Shown here: one piece after another, positions 44,218 to 53,246 of the stretch | How the letters are laid out: every line of letters starts with the position of its first letter | Position numbering within the stretch: the first letter of the stretch is position 1 | Source of the DNA: CAXXOK01 sp035353615 | Lineage (GTDB): Bacteria > Bacillota > Clostridia > Christensenellales > Aristaeellaceae | Reading direction: 5' to 3' | DNA: 64,000 nt | NCBI GenBank assembly: GCA_035353615.1 | Contig: DAOPZY010000006.1 | Span: forward strand, 31,139-95,138 | Made by a program: the position numbers and the translations under genes | The notes under the pieces: model-generated | What the model was told of the DNA's origin: nothing | Databases searched by the model: none | The model's input: only the letters and a program-made list of their open reading frames with translations

Positions 44218-44246
44218 TTGATTTTGCAATCGATTTCATATACAAT
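44218..44246 (+). promoter_or_regulatory. Promoter of the aldolase-like/isomerase-like genes
   Basis: TTGATT (44218-44223), 17 bases, TACAAT (44241-44246). The spacer is occupied by a LacI-family operator, so repression is expected. Confidence 0.8.
44225..44238. promoter_or_regulatory. LacI-family operator in promoter spacer
   Basis: TGCAATCGATTTCA fits the LacI/GalR-family operator pattern TGnAAnCGnTTnCA and lies between the -35 and -10 boxes. It differs by one base from the perfect palindrome at 46757, which suggests one regulator binds both. The LacI protein encoded at 53247 is the obvious candidate. Confidence 0.75.
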
Positions 44247-44334
44247 ATCCCCATCAACGGAACAGCGCTCTGTTTGGCAAAATTGACGGAATAAAATGTA
44301 CACGCAACGGGAAACGTGGGAAAAGGAGGAGGAT

Positions 44335-45246
44335 GTGGACAAGGTTTTAGCCGCGATGCGGCGTTGCGGCGTGCTCCCCTGCCTATGCGGGGGAAAACGG
44401 GAGGCTGTACCCTACACGGTAGAAGCCCTTCGGGAGGTTGGTTTTCCCTGCGCGGAGATCGACCTGGACTGGCAAAACGGGATGGACGACCTGTCAAAGC
44501 TGTTTTTGGAAGAATGCGGCGTTTGGCTGGGCGCACGGGCGCACAGCGTGCAGCAGGCGCAGTTGGCGTTCAGCGCAGGCGCGCGGTGGGTTTCACTGGA
44601 GCAGGGGGCGAGCCGGGAACCGGCATGGCGCAAGGCTCTGTTTACTGACCGGAACAGCGCGGACGCGGCTGAAGGTTCGGCATGCCGGAAAGCGTGGGTT
44701 TATCTGCGGGGAGCCGGAGCGGAGCCGGCATGGACAGCCACGGCAGCGGATGGGTTGATCGTATCGGAATGCCCGGACGCAAACCGCCGCAGGTTTTGGC
44801 TGGCGGAAAAAAACGCGATCGCGGTCGCCGAGCCGGCGATAGCGTATCCAATGGGTCAAGCCAGGGAACAGGCGCGTGCGCTGCTCGCCGTGTGGCAGGA
44901 AACGCTTGGCTTTTCGCTGGCGCATATCGGCTTGAATGGTGAAAACCCGGAGCAGGCGGAACAGACGGCGCAGAGCTTTTCAAAGTTGCTGGGCCTGCCC
45001 TACCGGTCAGGGGAAGCATCGGCGTTTGCCGGCACGCTGGTGGAAGTGATGAAAACCCCGGGGCGCGGCGCGTACGGGCACATCGGCATCCTGACGGACG
45101 ATCTGGACCGGGGCATGTATTTTGCCGAACGGGCAGGGTTTGCTTTCGATCCCGAAAGCCGCAAGAACAATGCCGCCGGGCAGGCGATCCTGTATTATCT
45201 GGACAGGGATATCAGCGGTTTTGCGGTGCATCTGCTACAAAAATGA
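44335..45246 (+). CDS. KDPG-aldolase-like/VOC-domain fusion protein
   Basis: The ~303-residue protein has an N-terminal half like KHG/KDPG aldolases (VLPCLCGGKREAVPYTVEAL, CAEIDLDW with the conserved Glu, ARAHSVQQAQLAFSAGARWVS). It has a C-terminal glyoxalase/VOC-like part (LAHIGLNGENPEQAEQTAQSF ... GRGAYGHIGILTDDLDRGMYF). The Schiff-base lysine region (KxxPA) of true KDPG aldolases is not present, so it may be a non-aldolase relative or use a different residue. GTG 44335 is preferred because GGAGG precedes it; ATG 44296 is possible. ATGA overlaps the next gene start, so the two are coupled. Confidence 0.7.
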   Translation: MDKVLAAMRRCGVLPCLCGGKREAVPYTVEALREVGFPCAEIDLDWQNGMDDLSKLFLEECGVWLGARAHSVQQAQLAFSAGARWVSLEQGASREPAWRKALFTDRNSADAAEGSACRKAWVYLRGAGAEPAWTATAADGLIVSECPDANRRRFWLAEKNAIAVAEPAIAYPMGQAREQARALLAVWQETLGFSLAHIGLNGENPEQAEQTAQSFSKLLGLPYRSGEASAFAGTLVEVMKTPGRGAYGHIGILTDDLDRGMYFAERAGFAFDPESRKNNAAGQAILYYLDRDISGFAVHLLQK

Positions 45247-45260
45247 AGGAGCGTGTTTGC

Positions 45261-46547
45261 TTGGAAAAAATCGTTGCTTACTTTGCAGCCTCGCGCTATT
45301 GGCCGGATCGGCAGCAGTTGGAGGAGGTGATCCGCGATTTTCATTTGGGATTGCAAACGATTGCGGGGAAAAGCTGCCTGATTGTGGATGGCGAGGGAGT
45401 GGACGAATTACCCGTAACCCCCGGCGCAACCCTCGTGATTGTGCCCATGAGCGGCGCGGTGCAAAAGGATATTCTGCGCGCGGCGCAACGCTTTGACGCG
45501 ACGGTGCTGTATGCCGGCTATGTGACGGGCAACGCGGACGAGCGGGCAACCGCCCTGATGCTCCGCAATAACGCGGCTCCAACGCTGATGGATTGCTGGA
45601 GCGTGCTCCGGAAAACGCACCCGCGCGCCTTGCTGGCCTTAAACGCAGCGGAACTGACGCAACGCCTGCGCGTGCTTGCCGCCTATCAGAGCCTGAAGGG
45701 TGCAAAACTATTATTGATCGGCGAGCCGGAGCCTTGGGTGATCAGCGTAAGCCGCAATCTGGAGGCTTACCGGAAGCTCGGTATTGAGGTGGAACAGATT
45801 GCCCAGCAGGAGGTTGGCGACCTGTACGCGGCTACCTCCGAGGCGGAGGCAATGCCCTACTTTGAAAAATACAGCCGTGGGGCGAAAGCCTGCATGGAAC
45901 CAACGCGGCAGGATCTGATCAACGCATCCCGCATGACTGCCGCGCTTGTGAAAACGCTGGAACGCCACCATGCGGACGGCATGGCCATCGCGTGCTTCAA
46001 CCTGCTCTCGCTGGGCACCACCTCCTGCATCGGCGTCAGCTACATCAACGATTGCACGGATCAGATTGCCGCCTGTGAGGGCGATCTGGACAGCGCGGTC
46101 ACCATGCTGATGCTCAAACGCCTCACCCATACCAAGGTGTGGATGGCCAACCCCGGGCTTCACCCGCAGGGCATCGTCAACTTTTCCCACTGCACGGCCC
46201 CTGTGGCGGTGGACGGAAGCGAAGATTGCCCCTTTGTGCTGCGTAACCATCACGAAAGCGGCATCGGCGCGTCCCTGCAGGTGGAAATGCCTGACGGCGT
46301 GCGCCTGAGCGCATGCCGAATCTCCGGCGCGTGGGGCACCTATACGGCGCAAAAGGCGACGGGGGAAACCGGGCCGCGGGAGGAATGCTGCCGTACGCAA
46401 CTGTATGTGCGCTTTGACGATTTTGACCGGTACCTGAAAACGGCGTTAGGTTGCCATCAGGTGTTTTGCTTTGAGGATGTAACGGCGGACTTTGCCCTAC
46501 TTGCGCAATGGATGGGGCTTGCGCCGGAGGGGGAAACCTGCCCCTGA
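45261..46547 (+). CDS. L-fucose isomerase family-like protein
   Basis: The ~428-residue protein resembles the L-fucose/L-arabinose isomerase superfamily: the C-terminal region KVWMANPGLHPQGIVNFSHCTA, NHHESGIGASLQVE, and middle segments RQDLINASRMTAALVKTLE and GMAIACFNLLSLGTTSCIG. These enzymes interconvert aldoses and ketoses with Mn, but many homologues have unknown substrates. TTG 45261 is favoured (AAGGAG 9 bases upstream); ATG 45243 overlaps the previous stop and lacks an SD. It follows the aldolase-like gene under the LacI-type operator. Confidence 0.75.
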   Translation: MEKIVAYFAASRYWPDRQQLEEVIRDFHLGLQTIAGKSCLIVDGEGVDELPVTPGATLVIVPMSGAVQKDILRAAQRFDATVLYAGYVTGNADERATALMLRNNAAPTLMDCWSVLRKTHPRALLALNAAELTQRLRVLAAYQSLKGAKLLLIGEPEPWVISVSRNLEAYRKLGIEVEQIAQQEVGDLYAATSEAEAMPYFEKYSRGAKACMEPTRQDLINASRMTAALVKTLERHHADGMAIACFNLLSLGTTSCIGVSYINDCTDQIAACEGDLDSAVTMLMLKRLTHTKVWMANPGLHPQGIVNFSHCTAPVAVDGSEDCPFVLRNHHESGIGASLQVEMPDGVRLSACRISGAWGTYTAQKATGETGPREECCRTQLYVRFDDFDRYLKTALGCHQVFCFEDVTADFALLAQWMGLAPEGETCP

Positions 46548-46640
46548 AAAGGGGAAAAGCAGGGCCAAAAGCGCGAAAAAAGCCTTATTACAAACCTTTG
46601 CAATGGTATTTGAAAAATTCTGATTTTTTCGGCTGAAAGC

Positions 46641-46669
46641 TTGACGCAATGTTCACAATATGATATAGT
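46641..46669 (+). promoter_or_regulatory. Promoter of the second LIV binding-protein gene
   Basis: TTGACG (46641-46646), 17 bases, TATAGT (46664-46669). Confidence 0.8.
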
Positions 46670-46756
46670 GCTGTCAAGAAACATAGGAAAAGCTGCCGGA
46701 TGTGAAAGGCCGATTGAATCAGGAGGTTATGGAACCGGTTTTATTTTGCCCGAAAT

Positions 46757-46770
46757 TGCAATCGATTGCA
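46757..46770. promoter_or_regulatory. LacI-family operator upstream of second LIV operon
   Basis: TGCAATCGATTGCA is a perfect 14-base palindrome matching the LacI/GalR operator pattern. It lies in the leader about 85 bases downstream of the -10 box, so repression could be by roadblock or by looping with the similar site at 44225. Confidence 0.75.
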
Positions 46771-46836
46771 GCTTTGAATTGTTTGCGAGGTGAAACCCCC
46801 GCACAACATAAAAAACAAACTGGAGGGAAACGACCA

Positions 46837-47973
46837 ATGAAAAAGGTACTATCAGTGATTCTCCTGCTGGCAATGCTGGTTTCAACGACAGCCGCCTTCG
46901 CCGACGGCGAAACCATCAACCTTGGCTGCCTGCAAGACATCAGCGGCCCTACGTCCAGCCTTGGCAACATGGTCACTGCCGGCGTGCAGTGGGCTGTGGA
47001 TGAAATCAACGCCAACGGCGGCGTAGGCGGAAAGCAGATCAACCTGATCGTCTACGACACCAAGGGCGATGTGACCGAGGCCATCAACGCCTATACCCGC
47101 GCGGTTACCAGCGACGCGGTCAGCGCCATCGTAGGCCCGCCCGTTGCCAACATCGCGCTGGCGATTGCTCCGGAATCCGAAAACAACGACGTGCCGGTTC
47201 TGGGTTTTGCCATCGATACCAAATGCCAGATCAAGGCAGACGGAACGCCCTACAAAAACATGTTCGCTTTCCAGCCCAACGCGGTGCAGCAGGCGACCAT
47301 CATGGGCAAGTACGCCATCAAGAACGGCTTTAAAAAGTTTGGCGTGATCTACAACGAAGGCAACGCCTACTCCCAGTCCCTGCAGGCTCCCTTTATTGAA
47401 ACCGTAACCGCGGCTGGCGGCGAAGTAGCCAAAGTGGTTACCTACACTTCCAACGATAAGGATTTCAAGAGCCTGCTGCAACCCCTCATGGATGCGGGCG
47501 TGGACGCGATTTTTGTGCCCAACTACACGCAGGAGCTGATCCTGATTGCCCAGCAGGTTCGCGCGCTTGGCTTTGAAGGCGGCCTGATCTGCGGCTTGGA
47601 TGCCTGCCCGCCGTTTAACACGCTGTTTGGCGAATCCTGCGACGGCATCTACTTCATTAACAACATCGACGGCACCGAGGCGAGCATCCAGACCATGCTG
47701 ACCGCGGTGAAGAAAAAGACCGGCATTGACGCGACCAACAAGTTCTTCCTCGGGTACGACGTGGCCAACATCCTCAAAGGCATCTTTGAGCAGGTGGGCA
47801 CCAACCCGGTTGACGTGCGCAACGCCGTGGAAAAAGTCACCAACTACCCCGGCCTCACCGGCAACATCACCATCGACCCCGCGACCCATATGCCTACCGG
47901 CCTGGAAATGGTTATGTTCAAGTATGAGGACACGACCCCTGTGATGCTGGAGCGCTATTCCGCCGACCAGTAG
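46837..47973 (+). CDS. LivK-type substrate-binding protein (second system)
   Basis: The 378-residue protein has signal peptide MKKVLSVILLLAMLVSTTAA (cut near AFA) and the type-1 binding fold (INLGCLQDISGPTSSLGNM, DEINANGGVGGKQINLIVYD). As in the first system, no lipobox cysteine is present. It collects the substrate for LivH/M/G/F at 48319-51551. The catabolic neighbours suggest the ligand is a sugar acid or similar compound, not leucine or isoleucine. ATG 46837 has TGGAGGG upstream; the longer frame from 46702 contains the operator and is not translated. Confidence 0.92.
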   Translation: MKKVLSVILLLAMLVSTTAAFADGETINLGCLQDISGPTSSLGNMVTAGVQWAVDEINANGGVGGKQINLIVYDTKGDVTEAINAYTRAVTSDAVSAIVGPPVANIALAIAPESENNDVPVLGFAIDTKCQIKADGTPYKNMFAFQPNAVQQATIMGKYAIKNGFKKFGVIYNEGNAYSQSLQAPFIETVTAAGGEVAKVVTYTSNDKDFKSLLQPLMDAGVDAIFVPNYTQELILIAQQVRALGFEGGLICGLDACPPFNTLFGESCDGIYFINNIDGTEASIQTMLTAVKKKTGIDATNKFFLGYDVANILKGIFEQVGTNPVDVRNAVEKVTNYPGLTGNITIDPATHMPTGLEMVMFKYEDTTPVMLERYSADQ

Positions 47974-48220
47974 ACCGGGCAGCGCCCGCGAGCGCAACCG
48001 CAGGAGCCTGTGCCCCCCTCAACAAGGCTCCGCGGTCGCGCCTCGGGCATGACCGAGGCCAGAGCGCACGGCGGTTGACACGGGGCTCCCCCGCCCGGCT
48101 TTGATTGGCTGCCCGGAGCGGGAAACCCGTCCGTCCGGCGGTCGCGTCCCCTGCGCGGAACAGCGGACGTGGGCCGTGACCGTGCCGGACGGCAGTCGGC
48201 ATCCGCCGCCGGTTGATACT
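47974..48220. other. Intergenic leader with several hairpins, no gene
   Basis: GCCTCGG-CATGA-CCGAGGC-type pairing (48040-48059) is visible, together with general GC-rich repeats. It separates the binding protein from the permeases and ends in the terminator at 48221. Confidence 0.4.
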
Positions 48221-48256
48221 GCCCTCCCTCATCCTTCGCGGCGGGGGAGGGCTTTT
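48221..48256 (+). terminator. Attenuating terminator between binding protein and permease genes
   Basis: GCCCTCCC (48221-48228) / GGGAGGGC (48245-48252) is followed by TTTTG. The short T run suggests partial read-through. It mirrors the hairpin in the first LIV operon. Confidence 0.7.
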
Positions 48257-48318
48257 GACAGAAATTTTCGGACACTCCGCAGATTGGCATCCAGTCTGGC
48301 GGCACAGGAGGTTCCTCC

Positions 48319-49191
48319 ATGCAGATATTGCAGTACATCATCAACGGCATCGCGCTTGGTTCCGTTTACGCGTTGATTTCGACCGGCTTTTCGGTGATCT
48401 TCAACGTTTTGAAATTTTCAAACTTTTCGCACGGGGCCTTGATGACCCTGAGCGCCTTTGTCGGCTATTTTATTGCCGCGTCCAACGGGTGGGGGCTGGT
48501 GCCGACGATCATCGTGGCGGTGATTACCGGCTGTCTGGTGGCCCTCTTTGGCGAACTGCTGGCATTTCGCCGGATTTTGATCCGCAATACCTCTCCGATT
48601 TACTTCTTTGTTTCCTCCATCACGCTGGGCACGCTGTTTGAAGGCATCGTGGTGCTCAAGGTGGGGGCGAACTTCTACAATTACCCGCGCTTTTTTGGCA
48701 AGCCCCTTCATCTGGGCAGCCTGATTATATCGCAGTCGGACATCATCATCTTTTGCATCAGCGCGTTTGCGCTGATTGTGCTGGCGTTTGTGATCCAGAA
48801 AACCAAGCTGGGCCGCGCGCTGCGCAGCGTGAGCTTTGACCGAGATACGGCAAGCCTCATGGGCATCGACGTAACCCGCACCATTCAGTTTGCGTTTATT
48901 ATCTCCGGCGCTTTGGCCGGGCTGGCCGGCGTGTTTCTGGGGATCAACTATACCCTGTACCCGACGCTTGGCTCGCTGGTGGTCAAGGGCTTCATCGCAT
49001 CGGTCATCGGCGGCCTGGGCAGCCTGCCGGGCGCGATCATCGGGGCGATGCTGCTGGGCATCATGGAAACGGCCCTGATTTCCACCATCGGCTCCGGATA
49101 CGCGCCGGTATTCACGTTCCTGATTATGCTGGTGTTCCTGCTGGTTCGCCCCCGCGGCATCGCAGGCTCCAACATTCAGGAAAAGGCATAA
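48319..49191 (+). CDS. LivH-type ABC permease (second system)
   Basis: The 290-residue membrane protein has LivH signatures: LQYIINGIALGSVYALISTG, FSVIFNVLKFSNFSHGALMT, SFDRDTASLMGIDVTRTIQ and VIGGLGSLPGAIIGAMLLG. About eight membrane segments are expected. ATG 48319 has AGGAGG 7 bases upstream. It partners with the next gene to form the pore. Confidence 0.92.
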   Translation: MQILQYIINGIALGSVYALISTGFSVIFNVLKFSNFSHGALMTLSAFVGYFIAASNGWGLVPTIIVAVITGCLVALFGELLAFRRILIRNTSPIYFFVSSITLGTLFEGIVVLKVGANFYNYPRFFGKPLHLGSLIISQSDIIIFCISAFALIVLAFVIQKTKLGRALRSVSFDRDTASLMGIDVTRTIQFAFIISGALAGLAGVFLGINYTLYPTLGSLVVKGFIASVIGGLGSLPGAIIGAMLLGIMETALISTIGSGYAPVFTFLIMLVFLLVRPRGIAGSNIQEKA

Positions 49192-49204
49192 GGGGGGCAG
49201 GCAG

Positions 49205-50083
49205 ATGTCGCTGTATACACACATCCTGACACAAATTCTGATCACGGTGGTCAGCGTGGCCGGCGTGTTTGTCCTCACCGGCATGACGGGCATGTTCAGC
49301 CTCGGGCAGGCCGCTTTCATGGCCATCGGCGCTTATACGTCCGGCATTCTGGTCACCAAGCTGAGCCTGCCGGTGTATGTGGCGTGGCCGGCGGCCGTGG
49401 TGCTTGCGGTGGCGGTTGGTTTTATCGTGGGCCTGCCGACGGTTCGCCTGCGCAGGGACTACATTTCGCTGGTAACGCTCGGGTTTGGCGAGGCTATCAC
49501 GGCGCTGCTGAACCGCGCGACCGCCATCACGGGCGGCGCGTCCGGGTTGACGGGCATCCCGAAAATCACCACGCTGCCCATGGCGATTGTTTCGGCGGTG
49601 CTGGTGATCGCGCTCATCATGTTTTTCAAACGCTCCAAGTACGGGCGGCAGTGCATCGCCGTACGCAGCGACGAACTGGCGGCAAAGTCGATGGGCATCA
49701 ACGTGCCCAAGGTAAAAATGATCGCGTTCCTCATCAGCGTTGCGGTCACCGCTTACGGCGGCTGCCTGTACGCCTTCTACACCGCCTATGTGGACCCGAC
49801 GCTTTTTGGCTGGAAAAAAAGCGCGGAGTGGGTCATCATGGTTTTTTTCGGCGGCGTCAACAGCCTCACAGGCTCGGTGCTTTCCACGTTTGTGCTGTCC
49901 GGCCTGCCGGAGGTGCTGCGCTTTTTGCAAAACTACCGCGCCATCATCTACGCGGTGCTGGTGCTATTAATTATCAACTTTAAGCCCGCCGGGCTGCTGG
50001 GCGAGTGGGAGCTTACGCCCGCCAACGTGAAGCGGCTGATTGCCCGCTCCGGTCAACCGAAACGCACCAAGGAGGTGGACTGA
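49205..50083 (+). CDS. LivM-type ABC permease (second system)
   Basis: The 292-residue LivM protein has FVLTGMTGMFSLGQAAFMAIGAY, PTVRLRRDYISLVTLGFGEAI and VDPTLFGWKKSAEWVIMVFF segments. It is shorter than the first LivM, lacking its N-terminal extra helix. It forms a heterodimeric channel with LivH. The gene starts 13 bases after livH. Its stop is directly followed by the GTG start of the ATPase gene. Confidence 0.92.
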   Translation: MSLYTHILTQILITVVSVAGVFVLTGMTGMFSLGQAAFMAIGAYTSGILVTKLSLPVYVAWPAAVVLAVAVGFIVGLPTVRLRRDYISLVTLGFGEAITALLNRATAITGGASGLTGIPKITTLPMAIVSAVLVIALIMFFKRSKYGRQCIAVRSDELAAKSMGINVPKVKMIAFLISVAVTAYGGCLYAFYTAYVDPTLFGWKKSAEWVIMVFFGGVNSLTGSVLSTFVLSGLPEVLRFLQNYRAIIYAVLVLLIINFKPAGLLGEWELTPANVKRLIARSGQPKRTKEVD

Positions 50084-50851
50084 GTGGCTCTTTTGAAAGT
50101 GGAACATATCTATAAGAGCTTTGGCGGCGTCAAGGCGATTCAGGATTTTTCCATCGACGCCAACCGGGGGGAGATTCACGGAATCATCGGCCCCAACGGC
50201 GCGGGAAAAACCACGATTTTTAACGTAATCTCCGGTATTTACACGGCGGACGAGGGCGCTGTGCTGTTGGATGGAAAAGACGTGACCCACATGGAGCAGC
50301 ACCTGATAACCCGCGAGGGCATGGGGCGCACGTTCCAGAATATCCGCCTGTTCAAAGGTCTGTCCGTATTGGATAACGTGATGTGCGCCTTTGACCCGCA
50401 AAGCCGCTACGGCGTTGTCGGCTCGCTTTTGCCCCTGCCCAAGCGCTTTGCGGAAGAAAAGCGCGGGCGGGAAATCTGCATGGGATACCTGAAAATGGTC
50501 GGTCTGGAAGCCTACGCGCAGGAGCGGCCGGAAAACATGTCCTACGGGCACCGCCGCAAGCTGGAAATCGCGCGCGCGCTCACCTGCAACCCCAAGGTGA
50601 TGCTGCTGGACGAACCGGCCGCCGGGCTTAACCCCGTGGAAGTGGGGGAGCTGACCGAGCTGATTCAAAGGCTGAGCCGGGAAATCGGCTTTGTGATCCT
50701 GCTGATTGAGCATCGGCTGGAACTGGTGATGAACATTTCCCAGTTTATCCATGTGCAGAATTTTGGGAAAACCATCGCCGTAGGCACGCCCGCCGAGGTG
50801 CGCAGCAACCCAGAGGTGATCGAAGCCTATCTGGGCAAGGAGGAATGCTGA
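50084..50851 (+). CDS. LivG-type ABC ATPase (second system)
   Basis: The 255-residue ATPase has Walker A GPNGAGKTT (36-44), LivG segment GRTFQNIRLFKGLSVLDNVM, signature MSYGHRRKLEIARAL, Walker B LLDEPAAGLNP and H-loop LIEHRLELVM. The GTG at 50084 touches the livM stop, with GGAGGTGG 5 bases upstream, inside livM. Confidence 0.92.
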   Translation: MALLKVEHIYKSFGGVKAIQDFSIDANRGEIHGIIGPNGAGKTTIFNVISGIYTADEGAVLLDGKDVTHMEQHLITREGMGRTFQNIRLFKGLSVLDNVMCAFDPQSRYGVVGSLLPLPKRFAEEKRGREICMGYLKMVGLEAYAQERPENMSYGHRRKLEIARALTCNPKVMLLDEPAAGLNPVEVGELTELIQRLSREIGFVILLIEHRLELVMNISQFIHVQNFGKTIAVGTPAEVRSNPEVIEAYLGKEEC

Positions 50852-50852
50852 T

Positions 50853-51551
50853 ATGGCCATGCTGGAAGTCAAGGACCTGTGCGTAAACTACGGCCACGTG
50901 GTGGCGCTCAAGCATGTGTCCATCGAAGCGGACGAAGGGGAGATTTACAGCATTATCGGCTCCAACGGCGCGGGAAAAACATCGCTGCTCCGAACCATTT
51001 CCGGGCTAGTGAAGCCGCAGTCCGGGCATGTGGAGTTTTTGGGGGAAAAACTGCCCCCCAAGCCGCACCAGATTGTCAAAAAGGGCATCGTGCACGTGCC
51101 GGAAGGCCGAAAAACATTCTCGGGCCTGTCCATTCAGGATAACCTGCTGGTGGGCGGCTACCTTTACAATGACCTGAACGAGGAGCTGGAGGCGCAGTAC
51201 AAGCGCTTTCCCATCCTGCGCGAGCGCAAGCACCAGTTTGCGGGCACGCTGTCCGGCGGGGAGCAGCAAATGCTGGCCATTGCGCGCGGGCTGATGTCCC
51301 GCCCCCGCATCATGCTTTTAGACGAGCCGAGCCTCGGCCTTGCGCCGATCATCGTGAACCAGATTTTCGAGCTGATTCAGGAAATCCGCGAGTCCGGCAT
51401 CACCATTTTTCTGGTAGAGCAGAACGCGCGCAAGGCGCTTTCCATTTGCGACAAGGCCTGCGTGCTGGAAAACGGCGTGATCACCGTTTGCGGCACCGGC
51501 AAGGAGCTGCTCTGCTCCGACGTGGTTAAAAAAGCCTATTTGGGTGCGTAG
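50853..51551 (+). CDS. LivF-type ABC ATPase (second system)
   Basis: The 232-residue ATPase has Walker A GSNGAGKTS (36-44), signature LSGGEQQMLAIARGL, Walker B LLDEPSLGLAP, and ends KKAYLGA. It begins 2 bases after livG, with AAGGAGG upstream. Sixteen bases later the dehydratase gene begins in the same transcript, so transport and catabolism are joined. Confidence 0.92.
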   Translation: MAMLEVKDLCVNYGHVVALKHVSIEADEGEIYSIIGSNGAGKTSLLRTISGLVKPQSGHVEFLGEKLPPKPHQIVKKGIVHVPEGRKTFSGLSIQDNLLVGGYLYNDLNEELEAQYKRFPILRERKHQFAGTLSGGEQQMLAIARGLMSRPRIMLLDEPSLGLAPIIVNQIFELIQEIRESGITIFLVEQNARKALSICDKACVLENGVITVCGTGKELLCSDVVKKAYLGA

Positions 51552-51567
51552 GAAAGGAGAACGCCTT

Positions 51568-53223
51568 ATGCTTCGAGAATGGAACGAGGAATCGCTGGAT
51601 CACCGCAACGCGTTGCTGTATGCGATGGGGGTCAGCGAGGAGGACGCGAAGCGTCCGATCATCGGCCTCATTAACAGCTGGAATGAAATGAACCCCGGGC
51701 ACTTTCCCCTGCGGGACGTGATCGGGGAAATGAAAAAGGAAATCTACGCCGCCGGGGCGCTGGCGCTGGAACTGCCCATCAGCGGCATCTGCGACGGCAT
51801 TTGCAGCAACACGCCCGGCGACCGCTACACCCTGCCCGCGCGCGATATGGTTTCCAGCGAAGTGGAAACGGTCGCGGAGTTGAACATGCTGGAAGGCATG
51901 GTGATCATGGCAACCTGCGATAAGGTGGTGCCGGGGATGCTGATGGGCGCGCTGCGCGTCAATATCCCCACGGTCATGTTTACCGGCGGGTACATGGCCC
52001 CCGGCGAGCTGGACGGGCGCATGCTGACCCTCACGCATACCAAGCAGGCATACGCGGCTTACGTTGGCGGCGACATTACCCGCGAAGCCTACAAGGCGGT
52101 TGTGCGCCACGCTTGCCCCACCCCGGGCGCCTGCCCCTTTATGGGCACGGCCAACAGCATGTGCGCGACGGCGGAGGTGCTGGGCTTTTCGCCTCACGGC
52201 AACGCGAGCGTGCGCAGCCAGACGCCCGCGTGGCACGAGCTGGCCAGGCAGGCGGGCCGTACCATCGCGCAGGCGGTGAAGGAAGGGCGCAGGCCGCGCG
52301 ATTTCCTGACGCAGGCCAACTTTGAAAACGTGGTGCGCTATATGATGGCAACGGGGGGTTCCACCAACTGCCTGCTGCATATTCCGGCCATCGCGCGTCA
52401 GGGCGGGTTTGACGTGACGCCCGAAACCTTTGACCGCATCAGCCGGGAGGTGCCGGTCATCAGCACCATCTACCCCAACCACCCCAGCTACACCATGGCG
52501 GATTTTGACCGCGCGGGCGGGCTGAACGCGGTGGTGAAGGAACTGGCGAAGGCGGGCCGGATTGCGACCGAGGCGGAAGGAATGTTCGGCACCATCGGCC
52601 AGATGGCGGACAATGCGCAGAACGTAAACCCCGACGTGATCCATACGGTCGCGGAGCCGATTCACGCGCAGGGCGGGCTGGCGGTGCTTCACGGCAACAT
52701 CGCGGCGGACAGCGCGATTGTCAAGTTCAGCGCGGTGGAGGAAGCCGCGTGGACGTTCTCCGGCCCGGCGAAGGTGTTTGATTCGCAGGACGACGCGTGG
52801 CACGCCATGCTCAAGGATGAAATCGTGGCCGGCGACGTGGTGGTGATCCGTTACGAAGGTCCCAAAGGCTCGCCGGGCATGCCGCATATGGAAACCTTTA
52901 TGGCGGCTGTGCTGGGCAAGGGGCTGGGCACAAAAATCGCGCTGGTCAGCGACGGCAGGTTCTCCGGCGCAACCGGGGGGCTGGCCATCGGGCATGTGAG
53001 CCCGGAGGCGTACGAGGGCGGGAACATCGCGCTGCTCCGCAACGGTGATGTGATCCATATCGACATTGCCGCCCGCAGGCTTACGGTGGACGTGGACGAG
53101 GTCGAGTTTGAACGCCGCAGGGCCGGCTGGATGCCGCTGATGAAGCCGGCGACAGGCTGGCTTGCGCTCTACCGCAAATGCACCACCAGCGCGCACCGCG
53201 GCGCAACGGTTTATTGGGATTGA
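51568..53223 (+). CDS. IlvD/Edd family dehydratase
   Basis: The 551-residue iron-sulfur dehydratase removes water from 2,3-dihydroxy acids or sugar acids to give 2-keto products. Cluster cysteines are expected in GICDGICSN, ATCDKVVPG and CPTPGACPFMGTANSM. TGGSTNCLLHIPAIA and SDGRFSGATGGLAIGHVSPEA are family hallmarks. The motif around the third cysteine (ACPFMGTANSM) is closer to sugar-acid dehydratases than to IlvD of valine synthesis, which has GSCxGM. Context (LIV importer before, LacI and redox enzymes after) supports a catabolic sugar-acid role. ATG 51568 has AAAGGAG 9 bases upstream. Confidence 0.9.
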   Translation: MLREWNEESLDHRNALLYAMGVSEEDAKRPIIGLINSWNEMNPGHFPLRDVIGEMKKEIYAAGALALELPISGICDGICSNTPGDRYTLPARDMVSSEVETVAELNMLEGMVIMATCDKVVPGMLMGALRVNIPTVMFTGGYMAPGELDGRMLTLTHTKQAYAAYVGGDITREAYKAVVRHACPTPGACPFMGTANSMCATAEVLGFSPHGNASVRSQTPAWHELARQAGRTIAQAVKEGRRPRDFLTQANFENVVRYMMATGGSTNCLLHIPAIARQGGFDVTPETFDRISREVPVISTIYPNHPSYTMADFDRAGGLNAVVKELAKAGRIATEAEGMFGTIGQMADNAQNVNPDVIHTVAEPIHAQGGLAVLHGNIAADSAIVKFSAVEEAAWTFSGPAKVFDSQDDAWHAMLKDEIVAGDVVVIRYEGPKGSPGMPHMETFMAAVLGKGLGTKIALVSDGRFSGATGGLAIGHVSPEAYEGGNIALLRNGDVIHIDIAARRLTVDVDEVEFERRRAGWMPLMKPATGWLALYRKCTTSAHRGATVYWD

Positions 53224-53246
53224 TAGAACGGAAGGGGCACGGGATC

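Noticed and set aside
51568..53223. IlvD of branched-chain amino acid biosynthesis
   Set aside because: The cluster motif CPTPGACPFMGTANSM and the catabolic LacI/LIV context fit sugar-acid-type dehydratases better, and no other ilv genes are nearby.
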